Shown one piece after another: positions 32,001 through 41,318 of a stretch of 64,000 bases of DNA. The notes under the pieces are model-generated. The model saw only the letters and a list, made by a program, of their open reading frames with translations, did not search any database and was not told the DNA's origin. Origin of the DNA: Mimachlamys varia (taxonomy: Eukaryota > Mollusca > Bivalvia > Pectinida > Pectinidae); assembly GCA_947623455.1 (NCBI GenBank), contig OX392535.1, forward strand, positions 33,504,688 to 33,568,687, read 5' to 3'. The stretch's first letter is position 1. Each line of letters begins with the position of its first letter. Position numbers and translations under genes: made by a program.

Positions 32001-33203
32001 CCCTTTTACTGACGAATTTAGAAGTAAAATTAGACTAGTTCTTAATAATTTCAAAGATCGTATACCGTCTGACAACAGTCCCTGTAAGAGAGGTCCTAAT
32101 CTCGCCCCGCAATTTGTTACCAGGTCACATCAAATAACCATACTTTCCCGTATTACGTACACCTACCTTTCTACTCAACAGTAGGAGGGCGAACAGCTGT
32201 ATGGTGAAGTCAAATTCAATATCTTTCTCGACTGTATCTTATTCTTGTGCATTTGGCACAATCCTAAATAGTAAATTTTATTTATGTTACATTATTATAA
32301 AACAAGTTATCTAACTAATATGTATACAATCATTAAGCAATTTGGATTTCAAATTGTTTTGCCCCTAGCTAAGCCAATGCGTCCCAGAATAACGATACAG
32401 ATGTATGGTGAGTGTAGTTCATGACTGTATCGATTACGCAGTTACACATAAGTGCAATTACATAGGTGTAATTACATATGTACCTTACGTTCATCTTTCC
32501 CTTTACAGCATTACCGTCATCCAAAGTAACTCAGATGACCTCAACAGTCAGAGCGTCCAGACCATCGACCGTTCTACCAAGAGTGACGCCTTCGTCTGCT
32601 TCACTACAGCCAATGTCCGATTCAGTAACTTCACTACAGCCAATAACCGATTCAGTAACTTCAACGTCAAAACCTTCGATATCTCTACCAAATACCACCT
32701 TCAAAATGTCAGGACATGCTTCGTCAACGAGATCTTTGAGTACAAATCAAGTGATCACACATTCAACTACATCAAAGATTGTGACATCACATGAGCCAAA
32801 TATTGCGACAAAGATTGTGACATCACATGAGCCAAATGTTGCGACATCTTCAAAAACAATAGGACCCATTGTGTCTGAAACGGTCACGCCAGGTAAACCA
32901 GTGAATTATAAAACCACAGAGGCAAATTCTAATGGCAGTAGCAATGAAAAATCAACCGACAACGGCATTAGTATGGAGACGAAGGGCTTAGTAATAGGGT
33001 TCAGCATTGTAGTTTTCGCTATCTGTTGTGTAGTGTTAGCATACTTTCTTCTAAAAAAGAATCGAAAAGTGACCAACCAAAAGGACAAAAATGTCCCAAT
33101 GCAAGACATTGATAATGCCAGCATCATACCTCCAGCAGGAAAAACAACTAGTGTTCAAGTTTCATCAGTAAATGTAATCGGGTTTAGGAAACTAGATGTA
33201 TAG
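19956..33203 (+). CDS. Four-MAM-domain type I transmembrane protein, 15 exons
   Basis: Predicted coding exons: 19956-20010, 23962-24180, 24622-24875, 25252-25432, 25603-25746, 26559-26815, 27014-27086, 27711-27914, 28512-28774, 29332-29410, 29840-30052, 30699-30952, 31480-31558, 32369-32407, 32509-33203. All introns are GT-AG. The joined frame is 3009 nt, 1002 residues, without internal stop. Order: signal peptide (about 1-23), MAM1 (49-200), MAM2 (243-393), MAM3 (417-573), Thr-rich linker (578-589), MAM4 (612-755), Ser/Thr-rich stalk (about 772-925), transmembrane helix (about 931-952), 50-residue tail. MAM domains act in adhesion and receptor ectodomains; the ligand here is unknown. No enzymatic, LDLa or phosphatase domain accompanies them. 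Not assigned to a named gene. Exon limits are predicted by eye. Confidence 0.88.
21600..22755 (+). repeat. 36-41-bp minisatellite in intron 1, about 30 copies
   Basis: Unit approximately GTCCCTCTCGGTTGCAGTGG plus CTCTTTTCCGTTTGGTCTA. Length variants arise from TTTGTAAG versus TTTGGTCTA junctions. It lies inside intron 1 (20011-23961) of the MAM gene on the transcribed strand. Each unit contains a pyrimidine tract ending in TTGCAG, i.e. a 3'-splice-site-like motif. Frames across it (LQWLFSVWSSPSR type) are artefacts of the repeat. Confidence 0.93.
23080..23205 (+). repeat. Degraded R1 copy in intron 1
   Basis: Retains ACCTAGATTAGCATGGTATT, TGTCGATAATGAATAAGAAG, ACGCTTATCCTCCTGAAACA, CCTAATACTAATAAATACTT. 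Strongly diverged. Confidence 0.55.
23962..25432 (+). CDS. MAM gene exons 2-4: MAM domain 1
   Basis: Exon 2 (219 nt) encodes residues 19-91, including CSFDTDLCSYQNL and the W of DARWTL. Exon 3 (254 nt, 92-176) has CIDFWYD and LVIVEC/W-type strands, with NNKWQQVGL near its end. Exon 4 (181 nt, 177-236) has GLDDVSV, the usual MAM end, then a Thr-rich linker. Intron phases are 1, 1, 0, 1. Intron 2 carries a poly-C tract (24211-24227) and an R1 copy. Confidence 0.87.
24285..24600 (+). repeat. Dispersed repeat R1, near full length, in intron 2
   Basis: Begins GGTCGTCATCTTGATCTCAT; contains AAAGGTGGACATTTTTAATA, CTCACTTTTGAGGACATCAC, ACATGGCAGGTGTCGTCGAA, GCAGAAGACGCTTACTTTTC, TAGAACACCTTGTCTTATTC. 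It ends about 20 bp before the exon 3 acceptor. Confidence 0.8.
25603..27086 (+). CDS. MAM gene exons 5-7: MAM domain 2
   Basis: Exon 5 (144 nt, residues 237-284) has NCTFENSSCSWHIG and FDWHLG. Exon 6 (257 nt, 285-370) has LQFSFWYIMGGAGVGSLTLY, then DWNQAVIDLSPGMYK. Exon 7 (73 nt, 371-394) has LQFEAT and AIDDTVL. The phases repeat the 1-1, 1-0, 0-1 pattern. Splice sites are AACAG/GAAAT, GGAG/GTAAC, CTAG/ATGG, CAAA/GTGAG, ACAG/TTGC, AATG/GTGAG. Confidence 0.87.
27340..27530 (+). mobile_element. Hammerhead element relic in intron 7, ribozyme 5' half deleted
   Basis: Shares the 5' segment (TACGCACCTGACTCTTCGGC, CGATTCCCACATTTTGGCCC) and the 3' segment (GCAGCATATGTGTGTGTTAT, GTCATCTTT). Stem I 5' strand, CTGANGA and part of stem II are missing (CCTTG directly joins CTAGGAGGAC), and GAAA reads AAAA. 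It cannot form the ribozyme alone. Confidence 0.7.
27711..29410 (+). CDS. MAM gene exons 8-10: MAM domain 3
   Basis: Exon 8 (204 nt, residues 395-462) starts with a Thr/Pro-rich linker (VTVTTTSAAPTTTQ), then CDFEVDTCGF and VLWERT. Exon 9 (263 nt, 463-550) encodes CLRLAYIMPS, GTITVFKRQ and HWRSLQVDL. Exon 10 (79 nt, 551-576) has EIKG and VIGVDDMAL. Phases 1-1, 1-0, 0-1 again. Intron 9 holds a C-rich tract near 28949-28978 and a decayed hammerhead element. Confidence 0.87.
29120..29215 (+). mobile_element. Decayed hammerhead element in intron 9
   Basis: At 29127-29170: GCATCA, CTGACGA, stem II GTCCTAGAAGGAC and GAAA are intact. Stem III has a C-to-T change (GAAAT) and the 3' strand of stem I reads TCCTGC, so stems I and III are broken. 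The following segment (CTCGACTGTATCTTATTC) is shared with 32200-32250 rather than with the other copies, suggesting a second subfamily. Confidence 0.65.
29840..31558 (+). CDS. MAM gene exons 11-13: MAM domain 4
   Basis: Exon 11 (213 nt, residues 577-647) begins with a run of threonines, then MSCSFDSSACSYSS and LEWIQL. Exon 12 (254 nt, 648-732) has QLKSPVF, VCLTFWYINPS and DWQSVSLSV. Exon 13 (79 nt, 733-758) has LVFQSKK and IGLDEISVFE. Same phase pattern as the other cassettes. Intron 11 has a poly-C run at 30476-30494. Confidence 0.87.
31811..31990 (-). mobile_element. Hammerhead element in intron 13, antisense, weakened ribozyme
   Basis: On minus: TTTTGGATTCCCACCCTTTG lead, ribozyme region 31888-31931, 3' segment to GCAGCATATGTGTGTGTTTC GTCATC. 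Core CTGAAGA, GAAA, palindrome ACAGCTGT and GTA are present. Stem I (GTATCA/CGGTGC) keeps only about two pairs and stem II (GTCC-AATGA-AGAC) has one mismatch, so activity is doubtful. Confidence 0.7.
32180..32250 (+). mobile_element. Hammerhead element fragment in intron 13
   Basis: GGAGGGCGAACAGCTGTATG-type remnant: end of stem II, part of GAAA, stem III and GTA. It is followed by AATTCAATATCTTTCTCGAC and TGTATCTTATTC, shared with 29180-29215. It faces the antisense copy at 31811-31990. Confidence 0.5.
32369..33203 (+). CDS. MAM gene exons 14-15: stalk, transmembrane helix, tail
   Basis: Exon 14 (39 nt, residues 759-771) and exon 15 (695 nt, 772-1002). The stalk is Ser/Thr/Pro-rich with internal duplications (SLQPMSDSVT then SLQPITDSVT; KIVTSHEPNIAT then KIVTSHEPNVAT), typical of O-glycosylated stems. 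The helix LVIGFSIVVFAICCVVLAYF is followed by the stop-transfer KKNRK. The tail ends RKLDV, a possible class II PDZ ligand. Stop TAG at 33201-33203. Confidence 0.87.
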
Positions 33204-34385
33204 ATTTAAATGGAAATTATTGGACTGAACAAAGACTTTTCATGTGTTTGCGAGTTGAAAACCAGTGAGTCATCCATCTTGTCACGCCAACATAACGAAT
33301 TTCTGCGTCTTTAACAATATGTTTCTTATCACTCTTGAACTATTTGTTTCGTGTTTTATATTATTAACTAGGGTGTCGCATTTGCGAAAAGATCAAGATC
33401 TGAGAATTTATCTTTAACAGTCAAGCTACCGAATGAACAAATATTTACGTCGTATGATGTTGAAGTTTAATAGAGTGTAATACCTTCAACCACTGTATTT
33501 ATTACCTAAAGTTATGAAGACATAAACCGATTTTTTTGTCAGTTCATTATTTAAGTGACAATTAATGAGGTCAATGATAAATTATACTATGCATTATCTT
33601 AGCGGGAACGAGTTTGTTGTTTTGGCACAATCACGTGTTGTTTCGATAAAACATAACTTTGCATCTCCGTGAATTTTTTTCTGTTTCTCGGAACATATAT
33701 CCGAGTGTATTGAGATGAACAGGAAATATCTAAAAGAGTGGGCAAAGCTAATGAGTTTGTTATTTATTCGCAAAAATATAAAATTATGATAAAACAATAA
33801 ACAGATTTTAAAGGATTACTAGATAAAAAAAATACTCTTTTTCATTCATAATCAGTTTATGATGACGTCATTTCATTTGTAAAATATCATAACGGAAGCC
33901 ATTCTGTGCATAATTATTTCACATTATATTCATAGCGTAAATCTAATAACATGTATAACATGAAGGTTGAATTTAACTTATATTTTGTACAATGTATATA
34001 CAGTTGTATTGAAGATTACTAATAACTTATTTCTATAAGATAGAAACTATTTATTCATTTCTTAACATGTTTATGTATACTAGAAATGCTTGCTGTAACA
34101 TTTGTACGGACGTGGAAGTTTATTTTATATAAAAACATAATGAATTGTACAGAATGCATGAATGCACGCATAATTGAATTTTAATATAATATTGAAAAAG
34201 TATTATATACATTGTATATATACTTGTATTAAAAGAATCAATAACTATATATGTATAGTTGGATAGATTCTATATATATATTGTATAACTATTTAGAAGT
34301 GACAGAATTAAATATCTTAACTCGTAGATTGTCTACACCAGTAGAAGAATGAGTGCTATTTGTTTTCATTAGTTATGTTAATAAA
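33204..34385 (+). terminator. 3' untranslated region and poly(A) signals of the MAM gene
   Basis: AATAAA at 33796-33801 and AATAAA at 34380-34385, the second followed by a GT/T-rich stretch (TTTGTACTATTTGTGTTATT). The first would give a 3' UTR of about 620 nt, the second about 1.2 kb. No further coding potential is seen. The transcript end is inferred. Confidence 0.4.
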
Positions 34386-34582
34386 AGCAGTTTGTACTAT
34401 TTGTGTTATTTCTTCCTTCGATATCATTTTGACATAAGCTACCGGCACGTCTCGCAGCTTTCGGGTCGTGTTAACAATTAGGTTGAAAACAAATAGTAAT
34501 GGCGAATTGTTCAATGACTAAAAATGGATGTACGATTGGATGTTTTTGTCGGACAATTGCAAAAATGGGTTCCTTGGGATTG

Positions 34583-35375
34583 CATTCAAACCTATAATGT
34601 ATGATAACATGGACTAAGCTACATAACATTATTTAACTATATTAAATATGTTTATATGAGTCGAATAAATTATCCTTAACTATAATTATGTTCACCTCGC
34701 AGTTATAAGGCTTGTTTAATTGGATGAATTCTAATGGTGTTTTATCAAATAGCATGTTTTTTTTCTTGAAGATCGTATGCAGGGGAAATAACTCGTGTGT
34801 TCTAGATGAGCGAGGAACGAATAATGTATAGGCTGAACAATTTTCGATATATCTACAATCTTTTTCCTGTACTTAACACATGATACATCGTTTGTAACCG
34901 CCGTTCGCTACTAGTATAGTTTTCATCACGAATCAAATTTCATACAACCAAATCTGGAATTTCCCTTCTAAGCATTTAATTATTATAGCCTATTAATGAG
35001 TAATAATTTTTTTTATTTTTCGGATTCGAAATCTTATCAAGGGCAGTTCGTTTTGAATGCATTGAAAATCACAACTAATACATTGAAGTGAAATAAATCT
35101 ACTGTACAAGAGCATATATTTCTTATAAATATATATATATAAAGTTGATCACACAGAAATGTTAAACAGGATCATATATTGTAACAGTTGTAAGTACATG
35201 AACGATGCCCGATCATGCTCAATGTTAAACATCAATGAGTTGAAGTCGATTTTTCGAATTTTGACAATTGATAGCACAGTTCAAAATATCAAGTTCGACT
35301 GATATACACATATTTAATATAGCTTAATAATATAAAGTAGCTTAGTCCATGTTATCATACACTACAGGTTTGAAT
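34583..35375. repeat. Inverted repeat pair, about 82-bp arms
   Basis: Arms 34583-34665 and 35294-35375 share, in opposite orientation, ATGGACTAAGCTACnnA, TATGATAACATGGACT, ATATTAAATATGT and ATTCAAACCT. The spacer is about 630 bp and AT-rich with no gene. This may be the ends of a non-autonomous element; no clear target duplication. Confidence 0.55.
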
Positions 35376-35599
35376 ATAACATAAACGTAAGTCATCATGT
35401 ATCTATTTTGATGTAACAATATAATAGAAGTATATATTGTTTTGATAAACAAAAGAAGTCAGAGGTTTCTGAAGCAAATAAATCATATTAGTTTTACCGT
35501 GGTATTTTCAACATATAGCCATGTAATACATTCCATCTGTTTATTTAAATCGAATAAAATTTTCACTTAGGCATATATATACAGGAAAACATTAACAGA

Positions 35600-35765
35600 A
35601 TACCTAAGTGTCAACAAACCCCCAATATGGACTGAAAATCAATTTAACTAGTGAGGAAATAGATATAAAAAAGGTTTGTACCGAGACCATTGAAAAAGTA
35701 CAAAAGGTTTACGGAACGTTATAAAAACTACACTTATATTCTTACAAAAACAAAAGTCATCGTAT
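35600..35765 (-). repeat. Degraded R1 copy
   Basis: Minus-strand remnants of the end of the family (TTGACACTTAGGTATTCTGT, TTAAATTGATTTTCAGTCCA, CTTTTGTACTTTTTCAATGG). Core lost. Confidence 0.45.
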
Positions 35766-36248
35766 TTTCGAACAACAAAAAAGCACGTATTCTATGAAAA
35801 CATAGCAATGTATCATTTGGACAAATGAAATACAGAATGCAGTACCTCTAACACAAAAACGTATCTGTGAAAAGTATACAAACGTAGACATGAAGATATG
35901 TTTTAGTTAAACTGATAATATAACACTCTCACAAAATAAATCAACATTATAAAAACAGCCGATCGTCCTGGTTAAAAATGACATACAGCAAGTAAGAATG
36001 GGCGCTATTAAAAACAGGTGGAGATTTCAAGATGACACATAAATCTTGAATTCATGGAAACGGTGCAGCTCTTTGAAATAGCAAAGTAGGGGGATAATAG
36101 GACAATTATAATTGTTATGAATCTTTTTAAGTTCCTTAGATTTTAATTGATGTTATCATTGTTCTATTTCAAACATTAATTTTATACCATCAAGGGAGAA
36201 AACTCCTCTTTACATGAACACACATATTCATTTTAATTCGATTTAGTT
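35766..36248. other. No recognisable feature
   Basis: AT-rich spacer. Confidence 0.4.
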
Positions 36249-36252
36249 TTAA

Positions 36253-36638
36253 AGGCCCAATAATCGTAACTTTCGGCAAAACTTGAAGCAAAAATCAAGC
36301 CTAATAACTTATTACATTTATAGATTTATTCAAAATTAACTGATATCAGCAACATTCACGTTGAATTCTTACGCAGTTACCGGTACAGCAGCAGTTGAAA
36401 CTTGGTATTTGTAAACACACGTCCATCTTGAACTGTCTTCTAACCGCGACTTGTTGTTGAAGTTGGCCACACCTGATTTATTTCCAATTCTTTGGATTTT
36501 TCTGTTAAGAGTTTCTTGTTAGTTATCGCTCAGGTTTACTTCGTTGTAGACTTATTTTTGTTTGGTTATCGACTGGATTTTTTTTTCATTAGTTTTCAGA
36601 AACCCAACAAATTTCATGAAGTTACGTATATTGGACCT
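36253..36638 (+). mobile_element. MITE with TTAA flanks, copy 1
   Basis: About 386 bp with inverted ends AGGCCCAATAATCGTAACTT / AAGTTACGTATATTGGACCT, flanked by TTAA on both sides (36249-36252, 36639-36642). A second copy lies at 48324-48691 with the same interior order (ACCGGTACAGCAGCAGTTGA, ATCGCTCAGGTTTACTTCGT). Because TTTAAA is palindromic, TTAA and TA target duplications cannot be distinguished. No transposase. Confidence 0.85.
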
Positions 36639-36844
36639 TTAAATATAATTAATTATTTTAAATGTGTTGTGTGTTTGATGTTAGCTATTTTGACATCACT
36701 TTGTTCCTATCGAAACTATTTTTATTAAGTAGGTGTTGTATAAATAAACAATGATGATTAATTTGAATGATTACTGATCACTAACGTATGCATCGATATA
36801 AACTTTCTGCCGTTATTAATGTGTCTTAATAATGATTATCATGA

Positions 36845-37015
36845 GCTATGCGTTGAAGCAGAGGACGCTTACTCTTTTGGAACACCTTGTCTTATCATCT
36901 TCTACTTTTACTATGATATCCATGTAAAGTTTTCCTTTGTTCATATTTTGCCTCTAGATTAATCGATATGAGTTCAGATGAAAGTACTGTTGACACTTTG
37001 GTATTCTCCGATTTT
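36845..37015 (+). repeat. R1 partial copy
   Basis: GCGTTGAAGCAGAGGACGCT, TACTCTTTTGGAACACCTTG, TTAATCGATATGAGTTCAGA, GTTGACACTTTGGTATTCTC. Starts at the family core. Confidence 0.75.
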
Positions 37016-37053
37016 TTATTTATTTATTTTTCATTTTTATATATTTATTTTGT

Positions 37054-37452
37054 TTGGCCATAAAGCAAAAGAATAAACATTGGTCAAAATTAGAAATCGA
37101 AGTATATGATGTTTGTATTCACAACTTAACCACGAAAAGGCCTTTCACGTCAGATTATAGCGGTAAACTTTGCCTGCGGTATGTAACAAGATCTGAACCT
37201 TGGGGGTCATTCCCTTCAGAAAATGCCATACCGTTATCTGGTTCCTGTTTGCCTCCCTATTTAGGTTTGGTTACTTTGATGATAAGATATTCCAGTAGCA
37301 GCCAGACCCACCTGATAAGGCATAGTGATATTGTTCCAACACAAACGGTGTGCATGGCATTGGTTAGGGGAGACTCACTCACGGGGACAGGGGACAAAGT
37401 TTCAACGTCTAGGGTTCTTTTACGTGTTTATTCGCGAGAAGATCTTATTTGA
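37054..37452 (+). other. Unassigned 132-codon open frame
   Basis: The longest open frame in this part; contains KRPFTSDYSGKLCLRYVTRS. Start is arbitrary, there is no splice context, no recognised domain, and it lies between two R1 copies. The end (CTAGGGTTCTTTTACGTGTT) resembles repeat-derived sequence seen in invertebrate intergenic DNA. Probably not a gene. Confidence 0.15.
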
Positions 37453-37639
37453 AATTAACCTCACATATTATGAAGACACAGGGAACGGATAGTTTATATT
37501 CCTTAACAAACTGAATTCAATGGTCATACTCATAATCTTATTGAAAATGACATTCAATCTACTCCTCTTGTGACGATATCATTTTTTTTATAATGCTTGT
37601 CAACATGCTTTGCGGAATATGTGTTACTATTTAGAATCT

Positions 37640-38115
37640 TTTTATGTGACTGTTGTCTCGACTGTACGATTTAACAGTTATTTTCAAGATAAATGTCTTG
37701 GACGAAACAGACGATATTTACTCTTTTGGAACACTTAGTCTGATCCTCATTAAAATCTGAAGTTATCATGTAAAACTATCGTACTATGTTCATGCAGACT
37801 TCAAGTTGGATTTAAGAAACATCTGCATCTTTGACTTTGTTATCATGAGTATGCCTACTTGTTGTTATTGAGAATGTTGCCCCAGTTCTCACTTTGAGGG
37901 CATGACATTTACTTTGGATATGACATATACATACATAGCAGATATTGTCAATGAGGTAGAAGACGCATAATCTTCCGGAACTGCTGGCCTTATTATCCTG
38001 TACTTTTTCAAGTGTCTCCTTGTTAACCTTTGTTTTGTTCGTATCTTGTCCCTATTCCAATCAAATTTGAGCTCGGATTATTGTTTTGTTGACACTTCGA
38101 TATTATCGGATTTTT
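37640..38115 (+). repeat. Two R1 copies in tandem, first partial
   Basis: 37640-37790 holds a degraded core (GACGAAACAGACGATATTTA, TCTTTTGGAACACTTAGTCT). 37805-38115 is a fuller copy (CAGTTCTCACTTTGAGGGCA, TCTTCCGGAACTGCTGGCCT, TTTTGTTGACACTTCGATAT). Confidence 0.65.
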
Positions 38116-38340
38116 TAATGAAAAACAGTTTTACATTGATACATCGTCATGTAGATTTCAGATGATGACATTGATATTGCTTATATGAAAAAATCATAAT
38201 CAATCAAAGCATTCTATTTGGAAAGTAAACTAACAAACTAAGATATAACGTATGAATCCAGTAAGCATTTATGGTTCACAGCCATTTATCGACATAATAA
38301 TCTTAACTAAAGCGACACATTGATTTACAGACATCCTGGT

Positions 38341-38571
38341 ATACTGTAAACCAATTGATTTTCGCGTGCGATTATTTTTCGTGTATTTTGCGAGTGATTG
38401 TATTTCGCGAAAATTAATCGCCGTAAAATAGTTTCAATGAAAGGAGTACTGTACTGTACTAAACATAGGATTTGAAACCGTATTTATCGCAAAATTAAAT
38501 CGCCGCGAAACCATCGTTTCATATGACAACGTGAAATTAAGTCGCCGCGAAAATAAGTTTGCTTACAGTAT
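38341..38571. mobile_element. MITE with ATACTGTAA ends and CGCGAAAA interior
   Basis: 231 bp with inverted ends: ATACTGTAAACCAATTGATT then TTCGCG on the left, CGCCGCGAAAATAAGTTTGC then TTACAGTAT on the right. The interior repeats TTCGCG/CGCGAAA motifs. No transposase and no convincing target duplication. It resembles hAT-like miniature elements in general form; superfamily not decided. Confidence 0.7.
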
Positions 38572-40732
38572 CCGACATGTTTAAATGTCCTTACTTTACT
38601 TTACCTTTCTACACTAAAGCATGTGCTCAGCCACGTGTTTCGGTACCCTTTAATTGTTCAGGACTCCCTGTTATGAATTAATAATTTTATGTATCTACGT
38701 TGTTCATAAAGATATAATAAACATACTTAAGAATTTAGCGGGAAGTGTTGAAATTAAAATCCCATTAACTGAGTGCAATAGCCGAAAAATTCCGTCAATA
38801 ATAATTCTGAGTAAACTATTGATCAGAAGTACAATCTCCTATGGAGTGATTGACGAGCATTCAATAACACTACCTTCCCTTCTATATGATATTCATTTCC
38901 ATTTAATATGGTTCAATAGTTGAACAGGCACAGGGGTGCAGGGCTGACTTAATAAGTTCGTTTTAAAGAAGATGACATTGAACACACTGTAAGAGCGTTG
39001 ATTCGCATGAGTGAACACCGTCTTTGGTTTGGTGGTGATATGGACCGAGAAGATAGGACGACCTTCTCGTGTGTTAGCTGGTCTAACGCTGGTTGCGAAG
39101 GAACGGCGATATGATAGTTGGATGTTTGTACAAATACACGTAACCTCTGATATAGGCTGTAAATCCTGGTATACAAACAAATTTTCTGCATATAGATCTC
39201 TATATGTGTGGTTGGATTTATTGTAATTTATAAAACGTATAATATGTGTTAATAATTTTATATTTTGAACTTGGATATACCTTACCTGTTGTCACGAGGT
39301 CGTTTGTTGGAGAATACAGGAACATCTTTGTCAAGTAAGTGACATAAATTTCATACGCATCTCAATTTTAGTTTGTTCTATGCAATGTTTGTCTTTGGTT
39401 TTAAAGTAAACTGAAGGAAACTTGTAGAACGGGTAAAATATAAAGAAAAGTGATTATGAATATAGCCAATAGCAATGCATGTTTAAACTATAACAAAAGT
39501 CCAATGTGTTTAATTCTAGTGACTAAATTGACACCCAATAAGGATAAACATATTATTTTAATACAAAGCTGTTGACAAATTAATATTTTTCTTCGACAAC
39601 GGTAGTGTTTTTCGCCACAGCTAGATATTGATTTCTTAGGTTGACATTGTAACTAAACATAAGGAATATGCGTTCTAATGCTTCTAAAAGAATACTCTGT
39701 ATACGTAGTATGTGTTTTTGTTAACTAATTTTGTTGGGCGGCCTTTTTCAATCATGGACTTTTTCTCATGGATTCTTAAAATATATCTATATTTAAACAA
39801 AATACAATAAACACAAATAACGTAACACAACAGCATAAACAAATATTGGGACTCGGGTGATCAATAAGAAAATATAATACAAGGAGCTTGTAAGTGATGT
39901 TCAATGACCACAAAGTATGCTTAGACTCAACTCAAATCCATGAAATGCTCTTAACATTTATCAATACCGACATAAAAAGACTTGTCGAATGATTCAACAG
40001 AGTAAAATAGAACGCAACAACCCTGAAAATCAATGCTCTATAACAATGTTCTATTATGAAGATTTAATTGGTTCTGCAAAGCACTTACTCGTTACATCCA
40101 GTAATTGGTTTATTAATTGTTTAATTGATTTTTTTTCTTGTTAAATGAAATAATCCAAAATATATGAACTATATTATGTTTAGCACTCTTTTTTTCATCT
40201 TTCCATATTTTGAAACTATTGCAAAGAATCACAGTTACATTAAAATCTAGTGATTAATTTCAAGATATGAACATATCCCAAATTAAACGTATACGTTAGA
40301 TATGATTGGCGTCTGGTGTGTTACAGACTTATCCGCTCCAGGATACTAAGAACCTAGTACCGGTACTAGCTTATTCGTGATAGTATCCGTAAATCTGTTT
40401 ACTGACTAGGTATTAAAATCTTCGGTACGGCGATAAAGGATTTTAATAAAATCGAGATTCATTTCGCTTAATTTAACTTTATCATCGAATCCATCGACAT
40501 ATATCATACATCTTGTAAATAGTATGTCCCATTACCTTTCTAAAGCTGTAGACCTTTAACGGAGCAAGTTTTAACGACCTATTAGAAATGAAGAAATCCC
40601 ATTTACTTGATCACATATATATACTGAATAAGCTTTAAAAGGCTGCGTTTGAAGATATTAGTGTTGTGCTATTCTGTTTTTGCCCATTTTGGTCAGAATT
40701 GAGATATTTTATCATTTGTTTGTTACTGTGTG
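38572..40732. other. No recognisable gene
   Basis: Two kilobases of AT-rich sequence with short frames on both strands. A slightly GC-richer patch lies at 38930-39150 without identifiable motif. Confidence 0.4.
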
Positions 40733-40870
40733 ATGACGTAACACACACATATGCTTCTTAAATTTAGTATTAAACACAGTATGCCTAAAAATGAATTAAA
40801 CTGCAACATACAGCTGTTTCGTCCTCCTATGACTCTTCAGTGATGCATTGGGCCAAAAGGTGAGTTTTGC
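40733..40870 (-). mobile_element. Hammerhead-ribozyme element, minus strand
   Basis: On minus: TTTTGGCCCAATGCATCACT lead into the ribozyme, then TTAATTCATTTTTAGGCATA, then CATATGTGTGTGTTACGTCA TC. The GGTGCAG part of the 3' segment is deleted. Confidence 0.75.
40803..40846 (-). ncRNA. Hammerhead ribozyme, core intact, two stem mismatches
   Basis: GCATCA / CTGAAGA / GTCATAGGAGGAC / GAAA / CAGCTG / TA / TGTTGC. One mismatch in stem I (T-T) and one in stem II (A-G); core nucleotides, the stem III palindrome and the GTA cleavage triplet are unchanged. Confidence 0.72.
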
Positions 40871-41074
40871 TGAGGGTTACCGAACACAAAAACTGTTGTT
40901 ACGTTTTGGTTTGAAAACTAGGAAGTGAGGAGACGGGCTTTACTTAAGAGTTCGTTTATTTTCTACCGAGATGTCAAGGAAGTCCTTCCAATACTTACTT
41001 TTTCATCAGAGAAACCAGGAAAATAAAATTCGGTTCAGAAATCAAACATGATAATTGAGAATAAACCGACACCT

Positions 41075-41318
41075 GGGCCCAGTTGTTCAAATGGTGATTA
41101 GCTTAATCACTATTTAACGACATTTTTCAAACTTTAATTATTCAGTCAGTACACAAGGTAAACTCTTTAACTGATGCATGTTAATTGACACTATTAGATA
41201 TTTGAAATCTGCGAAGTTGTAACTCAATCTATGGTTTAATTTTAAAGTTACAGGATAAGATTGTTTAAATTTGCGCTAGTCACTGATTAAGCTTATCACT
41301 TTTTGAACAACTGGGCCC
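41075..41318. mobile_element. MITE with GGGCCCAGTTGTTCAAA termini
   Basis: 244 bp. The left end GGGCCCAGTTGTTCAAAT then GGTGATTAGCTTAATCA is matched in reverse by TGATTAAGCTTATCAC and TTTTTGAACAACTGGGCCC on the right. Arms about 45 bp with few differences. Internal sequence is non-coding. No clear target duplication (possibly 2 bp or none). Confidence 0.8.

Noticed and set aside
32478..33203. Single-exon gene starting at a Met near 32478
   Set aside because: The upstream part is intron 14; the acceptor at 32507-32508 joins the frame in phase with exon 14 of the MAM gene.
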